A stretch of DNA of 39,172 nucleotides from Acidimicrobiaceae bacterium (GTDB lineage Bacteria; Actinomycetota; Acidimicrobiia; Acidimicrobiales; RAAP-2): the NCBI GenBank assembly GCA_013044285.1, contig JABEUS010000013.1:1-39172 (forward strand), in the 5' to 3' direction. The position numbers and the translations under genes are program-made. This document shows, in pieces, positions 1 through 9,079 of the stretch. Below the pieces are notes generated by a model, which saw only the letters and a program-made list of their open reading frames with translations, searched no databases and had not been told where the DNA came from. The stretch's first letter is position 1. Each line of letters opens with the position of its first letter.

Positions 1-199
1 GATCACTATTGACATTGACGCACGAGATCACGAGTCCACCAACGAAGTCAGTCGGGCCCGCACTTGATGGCGTTGAACACAAGATTCCCGCATAACTCCC
101 TTGGATGAAGTCTGAATCAGTTCTGAGCTGATCGCCGGCGTGGCTTCCGTTGGTGACACGACTTGCCGGTACCCACGGAATCACACGGCCCCAGTAATC

Positions 200-499
200 A
201 TGACCATCATGAAGACTGTCCGAGAAGAGATCGAGCAGAACCGAGCGAGCATTGACGCGCTGGTGCATCAGCACCGCGGCATCTCCGCGTCGATTTTCGG
301 GTCGGTCGCGCGGAGCGAAGAAATAGCAAGTAGTGATATTGACTTCCTTGTTGAGTTTGAGAAGGCGCGTTCGTTGATTGACCTTCTGCATTTGCAGGAC
401 GACCTTCAAGTTCTGTTGGGCCGGAATGTTGATGTTGTCTCCGTCGGCGGACTGAAGAAGAGAGATGATCACATTCGTCTTGAAGTCGAGTCGCTTTGA
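200..499 (+). CDS. MntA-type nucleotidyltransferase (antitoxin family, MNT/HepT systems)
   Basis: GSVARSEEIASSDIDFLVEF matches the GSx10DxD nucleotidyltransferase motif; in-frame ATG at 200 (or 209) is more plausible than the ORF-track start at 140. Confidence 0.8.
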   Translation: MTIMKTVREEIEQNRASIDALVHQHRGISASIFGSVARSEEIASSDIDFLVEFEKARSLIDLLHLQDDLQVLLGRNVDVVSVGGLKKRDDHIRLEVESL

Positions 500-540
500 G
501 TCGGACTGACAACCTACGCCTTCTTGACATCATTCAGTCC
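496..540 (+). pseudogene. Truncated HepT-like (DUF86) toxin start
   Basis: TTG overlapping the mntA stop (TTGA) reads LSRTDNLRLLDIIQS, like HepT N-termini, then loses any HepT resemblance. Confidence 0.4.
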
Positions 541-559
541 AGACCCGTCTGGCCGCGCG

Positions 560-633
560 AACTCTTCGGCGGAGGTGGCGGCGAAGACCACCAAGCCGGG
601 AATCCCCGTCCGTGAGGGCGGGGAGGATGTCAA
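560..633 (+). mobile_element. Relic of IS200/IS605-family right end (tnpB 3' end / omegaRNA-like stem-loop)
   Basis: GGGAATCCCCGTCCGTGAGGGCGGGGAGGATGTCAA; translation KPGIPVREGGEDVK resembles TnpB C-termini; 8-bp stem 604-611/616-623 with one G-U pair. Confidence 0.5.
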
Positions 634-797
634 AGGTGGAGAGGAATGGTGTCGTCGGAGGAAGAGTGCGGGGCATCACTCGACAGGCCGTCACTCAACG
701 TTCGGGCGAGGTGCTTTGTCCCGTACGCTAAGCGTCATCACATGGTCTCCTCGCGGGGACTAAAGATCCGAGTAGCGATTGCGTTTCCTATTTAGTG

Positions 798-815
798 TAT
801 GCGCACGCATATAAT
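798..815 (+). promoter_or_regulatory. Promoter -10 (TATAAT 810-815) overlapped by inverted repeat TATGCG-CA-CGCATA (798-811)
   Basis: Consensus -10 hexamer and perfect 6-bp arms upstream of the OYE gene. Confidence 0.5.
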
Positions 816-1012
816 TGCTAAGGTGGTGAACGCGGTTCGACATCAGTGCATTCCACCGATGTTGACCTAGTGGGTGAACCGCGCTCGCGAGCCAATACTG
901 AACGGGTTCGAGGACTTGGATTTCGATCAGAACGTGGCTCCCGAGGTACCACGAGAACGCAGTGCCGAAAGTATCAACAGGTAGTACAACGAAGAATGAG
1001 AGAAGACCTCAC

Positions 1013-2092
1013 ATGAGTTCAGTCGAAAAAGCATTTACCCCAGTGCAGGTAGGTTCCAAGGTGCTGAAGAACCGCATCGTCATGGCCCCCATGACGCGAA
1101 ACCGAGCCGATAACCCGGGCGCGCTCCCCACCGAGCTCATGGCGTTGTACTACGCGCAGCGTGCCTCGGCGGGTCTCATCGTGACCGAAGGTACTCAACC
1201 CTCCATCGTGGGACAGGGCTATCCCAACACCCCCGGTCTCCACTCGAGCGAGCAAGTCGACGCGTGGCGTCGCGTGACTGAGGCCGTTCATGCGGCCGGG
1301 GGCGTCATCTTTGCTCAAATCATGCACAGCGGTCGAATTAGCCATTCGGACCTTCACGACGGCGAACTCATGCCTCTCGCCCCTTCGGCCGTCGCGGCGG
1401 AGGGACAAGTCTTCACGACGAAGGGCATGCAGGATTTCCAAGTGCCGGTAGCCATGACCGAAGAAGATATTCACCAGACGATCGAAGACTTTCGTCACGC
1501 CGCGCAGAATGCGATCGCGGCAGGATTTGACGGAGTGGAGATTCACGGAGCCAACGGATACCTTCTTCACCAGTTCCTCTCCGACAATGCGAACCTGCGC
1601 ACCGATGAGTGGGGCGCCACCGTTGAGGGGCACATCAAGTTTGTGGTCGAGGTCACCAGGGCCGTCGTAGAGGCCGTTGGTGCTGACCACGTGGGTATTC
1701 GTCTCTCACCAGCCAATCCGTTCAATAGCATCAGTGAAAGCAATATTGAAGCTACCTACACTCAGTTGGTCAGCGAACTCGCGACTCTGAACCTGGCGTA
1801 TCTCCACTTCATGGAGAACCCGATGCAAAATGGGCTCATCAAGAAGATTCGTGACCTGTGGACGAATCCGCTCATCATCAACACGTTCGTCGCCGACCGA
1901 TCCAAGGGGCGTAACGACCTCGAATCCATTGAAGACGGGTTCGCCGATCTCGTCTCCTTCGGCCAACTGTTCTTGGCGAATCCCGACTTGCCGGCGCGCT
2001 TGGAGAATGACGGCCCCTACAACGTGGCCGACCCGGCAACCTTCTACGGCGGTGGGGCCGAGGGCTACACGGACTACCCGACGCTGAATTAG
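1013..2092 (+). CDS. Old Yellow Enzyme family alkene reductase (NADH:flavin oxidoreductase)
   Basis: KNRIVMAPMTRNRA, FDGVEIHGANGYLLHQFLSDNANLRTDEWG and VSFGQLFLANPDLPARL motifs typical of OYE; ATG at 1013 fits the family N-terminus better than 962. Confidence 0.93.
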   Translation: MSSVEKAFTPVQVGSKVLKNRIVMAPMTRNRADNPGALPTELMALYYAQRASAGLIVTEGTQPSIVGQGYPNTPGLHSSEQVDAWRRVTEAVHAAGGVIFAQIMHSGRISHSDLHDGELMPLAPSAVAAEGQVFTTKGMQDFQVPVAMTEEDIHQTIEDFRHAAQNAIAAGFDGVEIHGANGYLLHQFLSDNANLRTDEWGATVEGHIKFVVEVTRAVVEAVGADHVGIRLSPANPFNSISESNIEATYTQLVSELATLNLAYLHFMENPMQNGLIKKIRDLWTNPLIINTFVADRSKGRNDLESIEDGFADLVSFGQLFLANPDLPARLENDGPYNVADPATFYGGGAEGYTDYPTLN

Positions 2093-2114
2093 ACAGCGTC
2101 AAAAGAAGACGAGC

Positions 2115-2163
2115 GACCGACTCGTACCCTCGTGGCGTTGAGCCCGGGCGGTACGAGTCGGTC
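2115..2163 (+). terminator. Hairpin terminator candidate downstream of OYE gene
   Basis: Perfect 14-bp arms GACCGACTCGTACC (2115-2128) / GGTACGAGTCGGTC (2150-2163); no strong T-run. Confidence 0.6.
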
Positions 2164-2262
2164 ACTCCATTGTGTGCCGACCTGCGCAGGGGGAAGCGGT
2201 ACAGACTGAGGGGCCCGCTCCTCGCATGTTTCAAGGTGATTCGACAACGCCCCGCTTGGCTG

Positions 2263-2620
2263 TTAGAGCGCCGATAACTCCTCCGTGTGAGTGGCAATGA
2301 CCGAGAGGGGCATACTCACTTCTCGCGACGACTCCTTTCTCTCGAAAACTTCTTGGGAGATGGCGCCCAATCTGTCCGTCTCGATGAATCGGGGGTCCTT
2401 CAGGAGTCGATGGAGACGGTCACGGGGTAAGGCGCACCTCGTCGAAGAGACGTCCGTAGGAACTCGTGAGGTGAGCGAGGACCCCCGGGGTGACGTTGCC
2501 GCAGTACAGAGCGCCGGAAGAGTAATCACCACTTCTCCGCACGGGCCACGTCGAAACTCGATACACGATGGTGTCGATTGCTCGCGGTCTCAGTATCCCG
2601 GGAGAATCAGAGATGTTCAT
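2263..2620 (-). pseudogene. Hypothetical ~119-aa protein split by a 1-bp frameshift
   Basis: Two abutting minus-strand ORFs (2420..2620 and 2263..2532) join into one protein if one C of the CCCC run (plus-strand GGGG 2424-2427) is removed. Confidence 0.45.
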
Positions 2621-2672
2621 GCTGGTGGCCAGAATCTCCGGTGGTTCATTTTGACCCTAGGTACACTGAGGC

Positions 2673-3188
2673 ATGAACTCCGCCGGACCCACCGCCTACG
2701 GATCACCCTGTCGAGTCTGTGGCTTTGATTGGACTCGAAGCCCGCGTGAACTTATCGACGAGATGAACTTACTTCCCGCGACCCTCGACGACTTGCTCGA
2801 GGGGGCCAGCGGGAGTGAACGTCGGCCCGATCTCGAGTGGTCCATCGCCGAGTACCTCTGCCACGTGGCCGACAATCTCCGCATTTGGGCCGAGCGTCTC
2901 GTGGGGGCTCGCCTCGGACCGACGAACCTCATCGGCTCCTACGACCAGGACGAGTTAGCGCGCGCTCGGAACTACTCGACTATCCCCTTGGCCGCGGCTC
3001 TCTGGAACCTTCGCCTCGGTGAAGCAGTGTGGGCGAGCGAGGTGAACCAAGCACTCATCGACTCATCGACACTGGCTCACCCCGAGGTGGGGACTCTGGA
3101 CGCGAGTGACGTGGTGGCGATGACCGCGCACGACTCTCTCCACCATCTGGAAGATATACGCACCATCCTCGCCCACCCCCGGAGTTGA
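2673..3188 (+). CDS. DinB-superfamily protein
   Basis: Four-helix DinB-like pattern: WSIAEYLCHVADNLRIWAERL ... MTAHDSLHHLEDIRTIL. Confidence 0.65.
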   Translation: MNSAGPTAYGSPCRVCGFDWTRSPRELIDEMNLLPATLDDLLEGASGSERRPDLEWSIAEYLCHVADNLRIWAERLVGARLGPTNLIGSYDQDELARARNYSTIPLAAALWNLRLGEAVWASEVNQALIDSSTLAHPEVGTLDASDVVAMTAHDSLHHLEDIRTILAHPRS

Positions 3189-3195
3189 CAAGAAC

Positions 3196-4671
3196 GTGGG
3201 TGATTTTGAAACGCTCGAAGATTCACTGAATCGAGACGAGAGCTCAGTACCAGTGAGCCACCCGGGTCTCTCGCTGTCGACGGAACGTGCGGGCGCCCTC
3301 CACCACGCGTTTGAACGCGTCCTCGGAGCGTGGAATGAGTTCGATCACGCCCGCGAGCACGAGACCGAGATCTCCCCCCAACTCCACAAGCTTCTCGAAT
3401 CACCCCTTCCCGACACCGGGATGGACGTCACCGGGGTGATTGATCAGGCGGCCGACATCCTCGACGCCTCACTCGCCCAGTCTCGACCCCGGTACTTCGC
3501 CTTCATTGGTTCCAGCGGACTGGAAGTGGGGGCACTCGCTGATTTGCTGGCCGCGACCTACGACACCAATCTCGCCGTGGACGCTCGGGCCGCGACCGCC
3601 CTCGAGTGGCAGGCGGTGACGTGGCTCGCGAGTTTTCTCGGATTCCCGGCCCAGACCGGAAACTTCACTAGCGGGGGCACTCTCTCTAACATCACCGCAC
3701 TCGCGAGTGCCCGCGAACGAGCCCTCCCGGGGTCGCGGTCGACCGGACTAGCGGGAGCTCGTCCGACTCTCTACTGCTCGCGGGAGGCGCACTACTCGAT
3801 CACCCGAGCGGCCGAAGTGCTCGGTATCGGATCTAACTTCGTACGCGCGATTGAGATCGACGGGGAACGTCGTATGCGAGCCGACCGGACGAGAGAGGCC
3901 CTCGCGCGGGACCTCGCCGAGGGCTACAGTCCCGTCGCCATTATTGCGACGGCCGGCACCACGCTGACCGGGGCGATTGATCCACTGGACGAACTGGCTC
4001 GAGTCGCGAGAGAGTTCAACGTCTGGCTCCACGTTGACGGGGCCTACGGCCTCCCAGCGGCGGCCGTCGACGCACGCCGAGCCCTCTTCACTGGTCTGGA
4101 GGAAGCCGACTCCGTGACGGTGGACTGTCACAAATGGATGTTCGTTCCGAAGGCCTGTAGTGCGGTACTGGTGAAGGACCTCGGTTCTCTGGCGCGGACG
4201 TTCTCCCACGATGAGGCGTATATGCCCCACGAGGGCGAGCACTACAACGCGGTCGACATCACTCTGGAGTACTCGCGTCCCCTGCGCGCGCTCAAACTCT
4301 GGATGGCCTTTGCGGTACACGGGGCGTCCGCGGTACGTGAGGCGGTGGGAATTAACTGCGACCAGGCCCAGATGCTCTACGACTGGGCCCGGGTTCGTCC
4401 CCACTTCGAAACGCTGACGAACCGGCCCCAACTGTCGATCGTGCCGTTTCGCGTCGTCCCGACGGGATGCCCGGACCCGGACGCCCACACGTCTGAACTC
4501 TGTGCTCGACTGCAATTCGACGGGCGCGTCTACGTCTCTCCGGCCACCATTGACGGTGAGATCTGGCTACGACCCTGCTTTACGAACTTTCGGACTACCG
4601 CGAGCGACGTGCAGGCCCTACTGGACGTCGCCGACGAACTCGGTCGGGAGTGTTCAACACTTCACGGATGA
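3196..4671 (+). CDS. Group II PLP-dependent decarboxylase (aromatic amino acid/glutamate decarboxylase family)
   Basis: FTSGGTLSNITAL, HVDGAYGLPA, DCHKWMFVPKAC (PLP lysine) motifs; GTG start. Confidence 0.9.
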   Translation: MGDFETLEDSLNRDESSVPVSHPGLSLSTERAGALHHAFERVLGAWNEFDHAREHETEISPQLHKLLESPLPDTGMDVTGVIDQAADILDASLAQSRPRYFAFIGSSGLEVGALADLLAATYDTNLAVDARAATALEWQAVTWLASFLGFPAQTGNFTSGGTLSNITALASARERALPGSRSTGLAGARPTLYCSREAHYSITRAAEVLGIGSNFVRAIEIDGERRMRADRTREALARDLAEGYSPVAIIATAGTTLTGAIDPLDELARVAREFNVWLHVDGAYGLPAAAVDARRALFTGLEEADSVTVDCHKWMFVPKACSAVLVKDLGSLARTFSHDEAYMPHEGEHYNAVDITLEYSRPLRALKLWMAFAVHGASAVREAVGINCDQAQMLYDWARVRPHFETLTNRPQLSIVPFRVVPTGCPDPDAHTSELCARLQFDGRVYVSPATIDGEIWLRPCFTNFRTTASDVQALLDVADELGRECSTLHG

Positions 4672-4675
4672 GTCG

Positions 4676-5263
4676 GTGAGAGAGGCACCCGATCACGAGT
4701 GGTATCCCGGTTTTCTTCACGCCGCCGAGACCCGCCCGGCTCTCGACGAGATCATTCTTTCGACACCGTGGCGACACGATGAGATCACTCTCTTCGGACG
4801 AACTCATCCCGTGCCTCGCTTAACCGCTCTCTACGGAGACCCGGGAGCTCACTACAGCTACTCGCGTCTTCACCTCGAACCCCTCACCTGGACGAAGCGG
4901 CTGGCCGAGTGGCGAGATCGGGTGAGAGAGACAACCGGCTGTCGGACCAATTCGGTGCTCCTCAACTACTACCGGGACGGACGAGACTCCAACGGCTGGC
5001 ACGCCGACGACGAACCGGAGCTGGGTGCAGAACCGGTGATCGCCTCGCTCTCGCTCGGGGCTACTCGAACCATGCGCTTTCGCCGACGCGACGACTCGGC
5101 CCGTCGCTGGAGCGTCGAGTTGGCGGATGGGGACCTTCTCGTGATGCGGGGTGACTCTCAACGAGAGTGGCTGCACACCGTCGCTAAATCGGCTCGGGTG
5201 AGCGATCCTCGCGTTAATCTCACCTTTCGGTGGATTGAAGATACGCCACCGGTGAGCCCATGA
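4676..5263 (+). CDS. AlkB-like 2OG-Fe(II) dioxygenase
   Basis: NSVLLNYYRDGRDSNGWHADDEPELG...IASLSLGATRTMRFRRR...GDLLVMRGDSQREWLHTVAKS...RVNLTFR, ALKBH2/3-like H-x-D...H and RxNxTFR motifs; GTG start at 4676. Confidence 0.9.
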   Translation: MREAPDHEWYPGFLHAAETRPALDEIILSTPWRHDEITLFGRTHPVPRLTALYGDPGAHYSYSRLHLEPLTWTKRLAEWRDRVRETTGCRTNSVLLNYYRDGRDSNGWHADDEPELGAEPVIASLSLGATRTMRFRRRDDSARRWSVELADGDLLVMRGDSQREWLHTVAKSARVSDPRVNLTFRWIEDTPPVSP

Positions 5264-5278
5264 CTGAGGAGATCTGAC

Positions 5279-6163
5279 GTGAACGACGCCGTAGCCGAAC
5301 TCATTGAACTGGCCGACGGTCGGACCCTCGAGGTAGTCCGGCTCGGCTCTTCCGACAGTCCCGCCCTGGTCTTTCACCACGGAACACCCGGAGCGTGGTC
5401 CACCGCCCTGTTGCTCGCCGACGTGGCCGAGGAGGCGGGGATGACCGTCTACGCCTACTCTCGTGCCGGTTACGGAAGATCGTCCGCTCACGTGGGGCGC
5501 TCGGTGGCATCGGTGGTGGAGGACGTGAAGGCTCTGCGTGGTCACTACGGAGTAGAGGACTACGTGTCGGTGGGTTGGTCCGGCGGGGGCCCCCACGCCC
5601 TGGCGTGTGCCGCTCTCGACCCCCGGTGTCTCGGGGCGATCAGTCTCGCCGGCGTGGCCCCCTACAGCGCTGACTTTGACTGGACGGCCGGAATGGGACC
5701 GGAGAACATTGAGGAGTTCGCCGCGGCCCGAGAGGGTGGTGAAGAGTTCGAAGCCGCGCTCAACGAGGCGGGTGAGTCGTTGTGCGACATCAGCGCGAAC
5801 GGTGTCGTAGTGGCGTTGGGCGGACTCGTCGGTGCGCCCGACGTGAGTATCTTGAACGAGCCTCACGTCTCGGAGGCTCTGGCGCGGAGTTTCCGCGACG
5901 CGTTCGTCGTCTCGGCCCGGGGCATGATTGACGACGACTACGCCTTCGTGGCTGACTGGGGATTTGCGCCCCACGAGATCACCAGGTCCGTAGAGGTGTG
6001 GTTCGGAGACGAGGACTTGATGGTGCCGTCCTCTCACGGCCACTGGCTCGGCGCAACGATCCCGGGCGCCGTCCTACGGCACTTCCCCGACGACGGACAC
6101 ATCAGTCTGGTGACGAGTCACCGAGAAGAACTGGTTCGGGCTCTCACGACGTTCGTAAGTTAA
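5279..6163 (+). CDS. Alpha/beta hydrolase
   Basis: HHGTPG oxyanion region and nucleophile elbow VGWSGGGPHALACA; C-terminal DDGHISL. Confidence 0.9.
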   Translation: MNDAVAELIELADGRTLEVVRLGSSDSPALVFHHGTPGAWSTALLLADVAEEAGMTVYAYSRAGYGRSSAHVGRSVASVVEDVKALRGHYGVEDYVSVGWSGGGPHALACAALDPRCLGAISLAGVAPYSADFDWTAGMGPENIEEFAAAREGGEEFEAALNEAGESLCDISANGVVVALGGLVGAPDVSILNEPHVSEALARSFRDAFVVSARGMIDDDYAFVADWGFAPHEITRSVEVWFGDEDLMVPSSHGHWLGATIPGAVLRHFPDDGHISLVTSHREELVRALTTFVS

Positions 6164-7055
6164 AGACGAGCTGAGCATCGATGAGGGCGAGAGTGCGATC
6201 GAGTACTTCTCGTCCGTGGCGCGGATCGGCGGCGTAAGCGGAGACGCGAGCTCGGTGGGGTGATCCGGCGAAGAGCCCGCTGGGTCCGACAAAGGAGCCC
6301 CCGGGGTACGAGTCGGTGAAGGCCGCTTCGGCGAGGGAGGCGGCTCCTTGCTGGGCGGTGGGGAGAAGGTGGGGACCGAGCGAGCGCATGACGAGGTTCG
6401 AGAGTCCGTGGCCTTCGTGGCCCAAGTGGGTCGCGGCGACCCCGGGGTGCGCACAGAGAATGGTGAGAGGAGAGTTCGCGTCTCTCGCTCGCCGATCGAG
6501 TTCGAGTGCGGTCGCGAGATTAGCTTCCTTGGAGCGCGCGTAGGCGACCCAGCGCCGATAGGGGGAGGGCGCTTCTCCGAGTAGACCTGGCCGGAGGCGA
6601 CTCAACCAGTGCACCACACTGGAGGTGAAGGTGAGCCGAGGAGCGGACGACCGTTCGAGAAGATCGATGACTCCCACCGACAGCAGGGTCGCCGAGAGAT
6701 GATTGACGGTCATGGTGAGATCAAAGCCGTCCGGACCCAGTGCTTCGTCAATCGCCATGACGCCCGCGTTGTTGACCACGACGTCGAGGGAGTCCCACCG
6801 TTCGTGAATCTCGGCGAGAGCGGCTTGTACGGAGTCAAAGGACGTGAGATCGAGGTGAACTGTGGAGATGGTCCCTCGAGGAGCCAGATCTTCGAGCATT
6901 AGACGAGTACGCTCGGCGCGCTCCGGTGAGCGAACCGCCACAATGACGTCTGCACCACGCAGAGCAGCGAGCGAGGCGAGTTGTTGCCCGAGACCGGAGG
7001 TGGCACCCGTGATCAAGACTCGCCGTCCGTCGAGAGGGAGAGATGTGGGTGCCAC
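6144..7055 (-). CDS. Short-chain dehydrogenase/reductase
   Basis: TGATSGLGQQLA cofactor motif, NNAGVM, YARSKEANL. Confidence 0.92.
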   Translation of the reverse strand: MAPTSLPLDGRRVLITGATSGLGQQLASLAALRGADVIVAVRSPERAERTRLMLEDLAPRGTISTVHLDLTSFDSVQAALAEIHERWDSLDVVVNNAGVMAIDEALGPDGFDLTMTVNHLSATLLSVGVIDLLERSSAPRLTFTSSVVHWLSRLRPGLLGEAPSPYRRWVAYARSKEANLATALELDRRARDANSPLTILCAHPGVAATHLGHEGHGLSNLVMRSLGPHLLPTAQQGAASLAEAAFTDSYPGGSFVGPSGLFAGSPHRARVSAYAADPRHGREVLDRTLALIDAQLVFNLRTS

Positions 7056-7111
7056 GTTCGCAGTCTGCCAGGTGGCGAGCGACGGTCGAGCGTGAGGCGT
7101 AGGGTAGGCCC

Positions 7112-7897
7112 ATGGAGCCGGCGCTCTTCGATGATGATCTCTCGGAACCGGGCCTAATCAGCCCGGAACACCTCCATCGCGGCCGGAGCGTCCCGTCCAC
7201 CGCGGTGGTGTGTTTCTTTAACGATCTTCTGGGGGACCTCGTCGTCGAGGGAGTCCTGCGACAGATCTATACCCTGCGCTCGGAGATCGGAACTAACCCG
7301 GTCTACGAGTTTCGGACCTCGGGGGAATCTCTCACCGTGGTACATCCCGGGGTGGGAGCACCCCTCGCGGCTGGAGTGGTCGAGGAGCTTCGCGGTCTCG
7401 GTGTTCGAACGATAGTGGCGTGTGGCGGAGCCGGGGCGCTACGTTCCGATCTCGATCTGGGACGAGTCATGGTGGTCGAGTCGGCGCTTCGAGACGAGGG
7501 AACGAGTTTTCACTACGCAGCTCCCTCGAGGGTGATGGACGCTGATGAGACCTGTCGTACCGTCGTGGAGGAGGTGCTGCGCGAGCGGGGAGTGGAGTTC
7601 TTGACGGGGCGTACGTGGACGACGGACGGATTCTTTCGGGAGACGAAGAGTCGTATCGCTCGACGCGTCGATGAGGGGTGCCTCATGGTGGATATGGAGT
7701 CGGCGGCGCTGATTGCCGTTACCCGCTTCCACGGACTTCGATTTGCACAACTCCTCTACGCCGGCGATCTCCTGAGCGGGGAGGAGTGGGACTCGCGCCG
7801 CTGGGACCGGGCGATGCACCACCGCCGAGCCTTATTCGATCTCTCGATTCAGGCCGCCCTACGTCTCGCCGAACTTCCATCTCACGACTCCCCGTGA
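7112..7897 (+). CDS. Nucleoside (uridine/purine) phosphorylase-like protein
   Basis: VVHPGVGAPLAAGVVEEL, CGGAGALRSDLDLG, VDMESAALIAV motifs. Confidence 0.85.
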   Translation: MEPALFDDDLSEPGLISPEHLHRGRSVPSTAVVCFFNDLLGDLVVEGVLRQIYTLRSEIGTNPVYEFRTSGESLTVVHPGVGAPLAAGVVEELRGLGVRTIVACGGAGALRSDLDLGRVMVVESALRDEGTSFHYAAPSRVMDADETCRTVVEEVLRERGVEFLTGRTWTTDGFFRETKSRIARRVDEGCLMVDMESAALIAVTRFHGLRFAQLLYAGDLLSGEEWDSRRWDRAMHHRRALFDLSIQAALRLAELPSHDSP

Positions 7898-8032
7898 CGC
7901 GGCGGCGAGCCCGCCAGCGGGAGAAGTTTGGTCTCGGGAGGACTGAACGTCGTTGTCACGAGTGGAGTCGAGGACTCCGGCTCACGTCAATGGAGTCCAA
8001 CCCGGGGAACTGACACCTCGTAGGCTGACCCG

Positions 8033-9079
8033 GTGACAACCATCGTGGACTCCCTCGCGCACACGTGGCCCCCCTTCGTCTTAGTCGTCGGTCTGTTATT
8101 GATTGGTCACGGGGCCGCTCGCGAAGGACTCTTTGGTTGGATTGGCCACTGGTGTGCTCGGCTCGCCGGTCCCGACGTGACGGTGTTCGTGGTGGTGATG
8201 GTGGCCTGCGCTCTCGTGACCGCCACTCTCAACCTTGATACCGCCGTCGTGTTCATGACCCCCGTGGCTATAGAGACGGCTCGTCGACGAGGAACCGATG
8301 AGGTGATCTTCGCGTACGCCAGTGTCATGATGGCCAACGCTGCGTCAACTCTTCTGCTCGGGTCCAATCTCACTAACTTGCTCGTGGCGGCGCCCGAGGG
8401 TCTGAGCGGGGGGTCCTTTACTCGAGCGCTCGTCCTTCCGTGGGTGGTCAGTGTGATCGCCACTACTGCCGTCGCCATCTTGTGGCGCCCCCGAGGACTT
8501 AGGGGGCGTCATCGCCTCGAGCCCCAGGAGCGGGTCGGGTTGCGGGTTGGTCCGGGCGTCGTGGCCACCTTCCTCGCCCTCGTGAGCGTCCTTCTTCTAC
8601 CCCAACCCGCTCTCGTGGTCCTCGTGCTCGGGCTAGGTGTTCAAGCGCTGGAGTCTCTTCGGGAGAGTCGGGTGCGGTGGAGTCAGATTCTGGCAGTTGC
8701 CAATCCCACGCTCTTGCTCCCACTCTTCGGGTTAGCGGTCGCAGTGGGCTGGCTGGGGAGAGTCTGGCTCGGTCCCGCTCACTGGTTGGACCACGCGAGC
8801 GTCGTCGAGACAGTGGGGGCCACGGCAGTGGGCAGCGTGCTGATCAACAACTTGCCGGCGGCGTCGCTTCTTGCGGGACATCACGTGGCCCATCCCCTGG
8901 CGGCCATCCTGGGGCTCGACTTGGGTCCGAATCTTTTCGTCACCGGCGCCCTCTCCTCATTGTTGTGGTGGAGAATCGTCACGGCGCACGGGGTCCGTCC
9001 CTCCCTCACTCGATTGACCACGCTCGGAGTCATGACCGGAGTGGTGACCCTCAGTCTCACCACCTGGATGGTGAGTTAG
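8033..9079 (+). CDS. ArsB/NhaD-type (CitM superfamily) ion permease
   Basis: Multiple TM segments; NLDTAVVFMTPVAIE and GSNLTNLLVAAP resemble ArsB/NhaD permeases. Confidence 0.75.
   Translation: MTTIVDSLAHTWPPFVLVVGLLLIGHGAAREGLFGWIGHWCARLAGPDVTVFVVVMVACALVTATLNLDTAVVFMTPVAIETARRRGTDEVIFAYASVMMANAASTLLLGSNLTNLLVAAPEGLSGGSFTRALVLPWVVSVIATTAVAILWRPRGLRGRHRLEPQERVGLRVGPGVVATFLALVSVLLLPQPALVVLVLGLGVQALESLRESRVRWSQILAVANPTLLLPLFGLAVAVGWLGRVWLGPAHWLDHASVVETVGATAVGSVLINNLPAASLLAGHHVAHPLAAILGLDLGPNLFVTGALSSLLWWRIVTAHGVRPSLTRLTTLGVMTGVVTLSLTTWMVS

Noticed and set aside
4820-6043. 407-aa minus-strand ORF
   Set aside because: Lies antisense to the well-supported AlkB-like and alpha/beta-hydrolase genes; low-complexity, His/Arg/Val-rich translation typical of a high-GC shadow frame.
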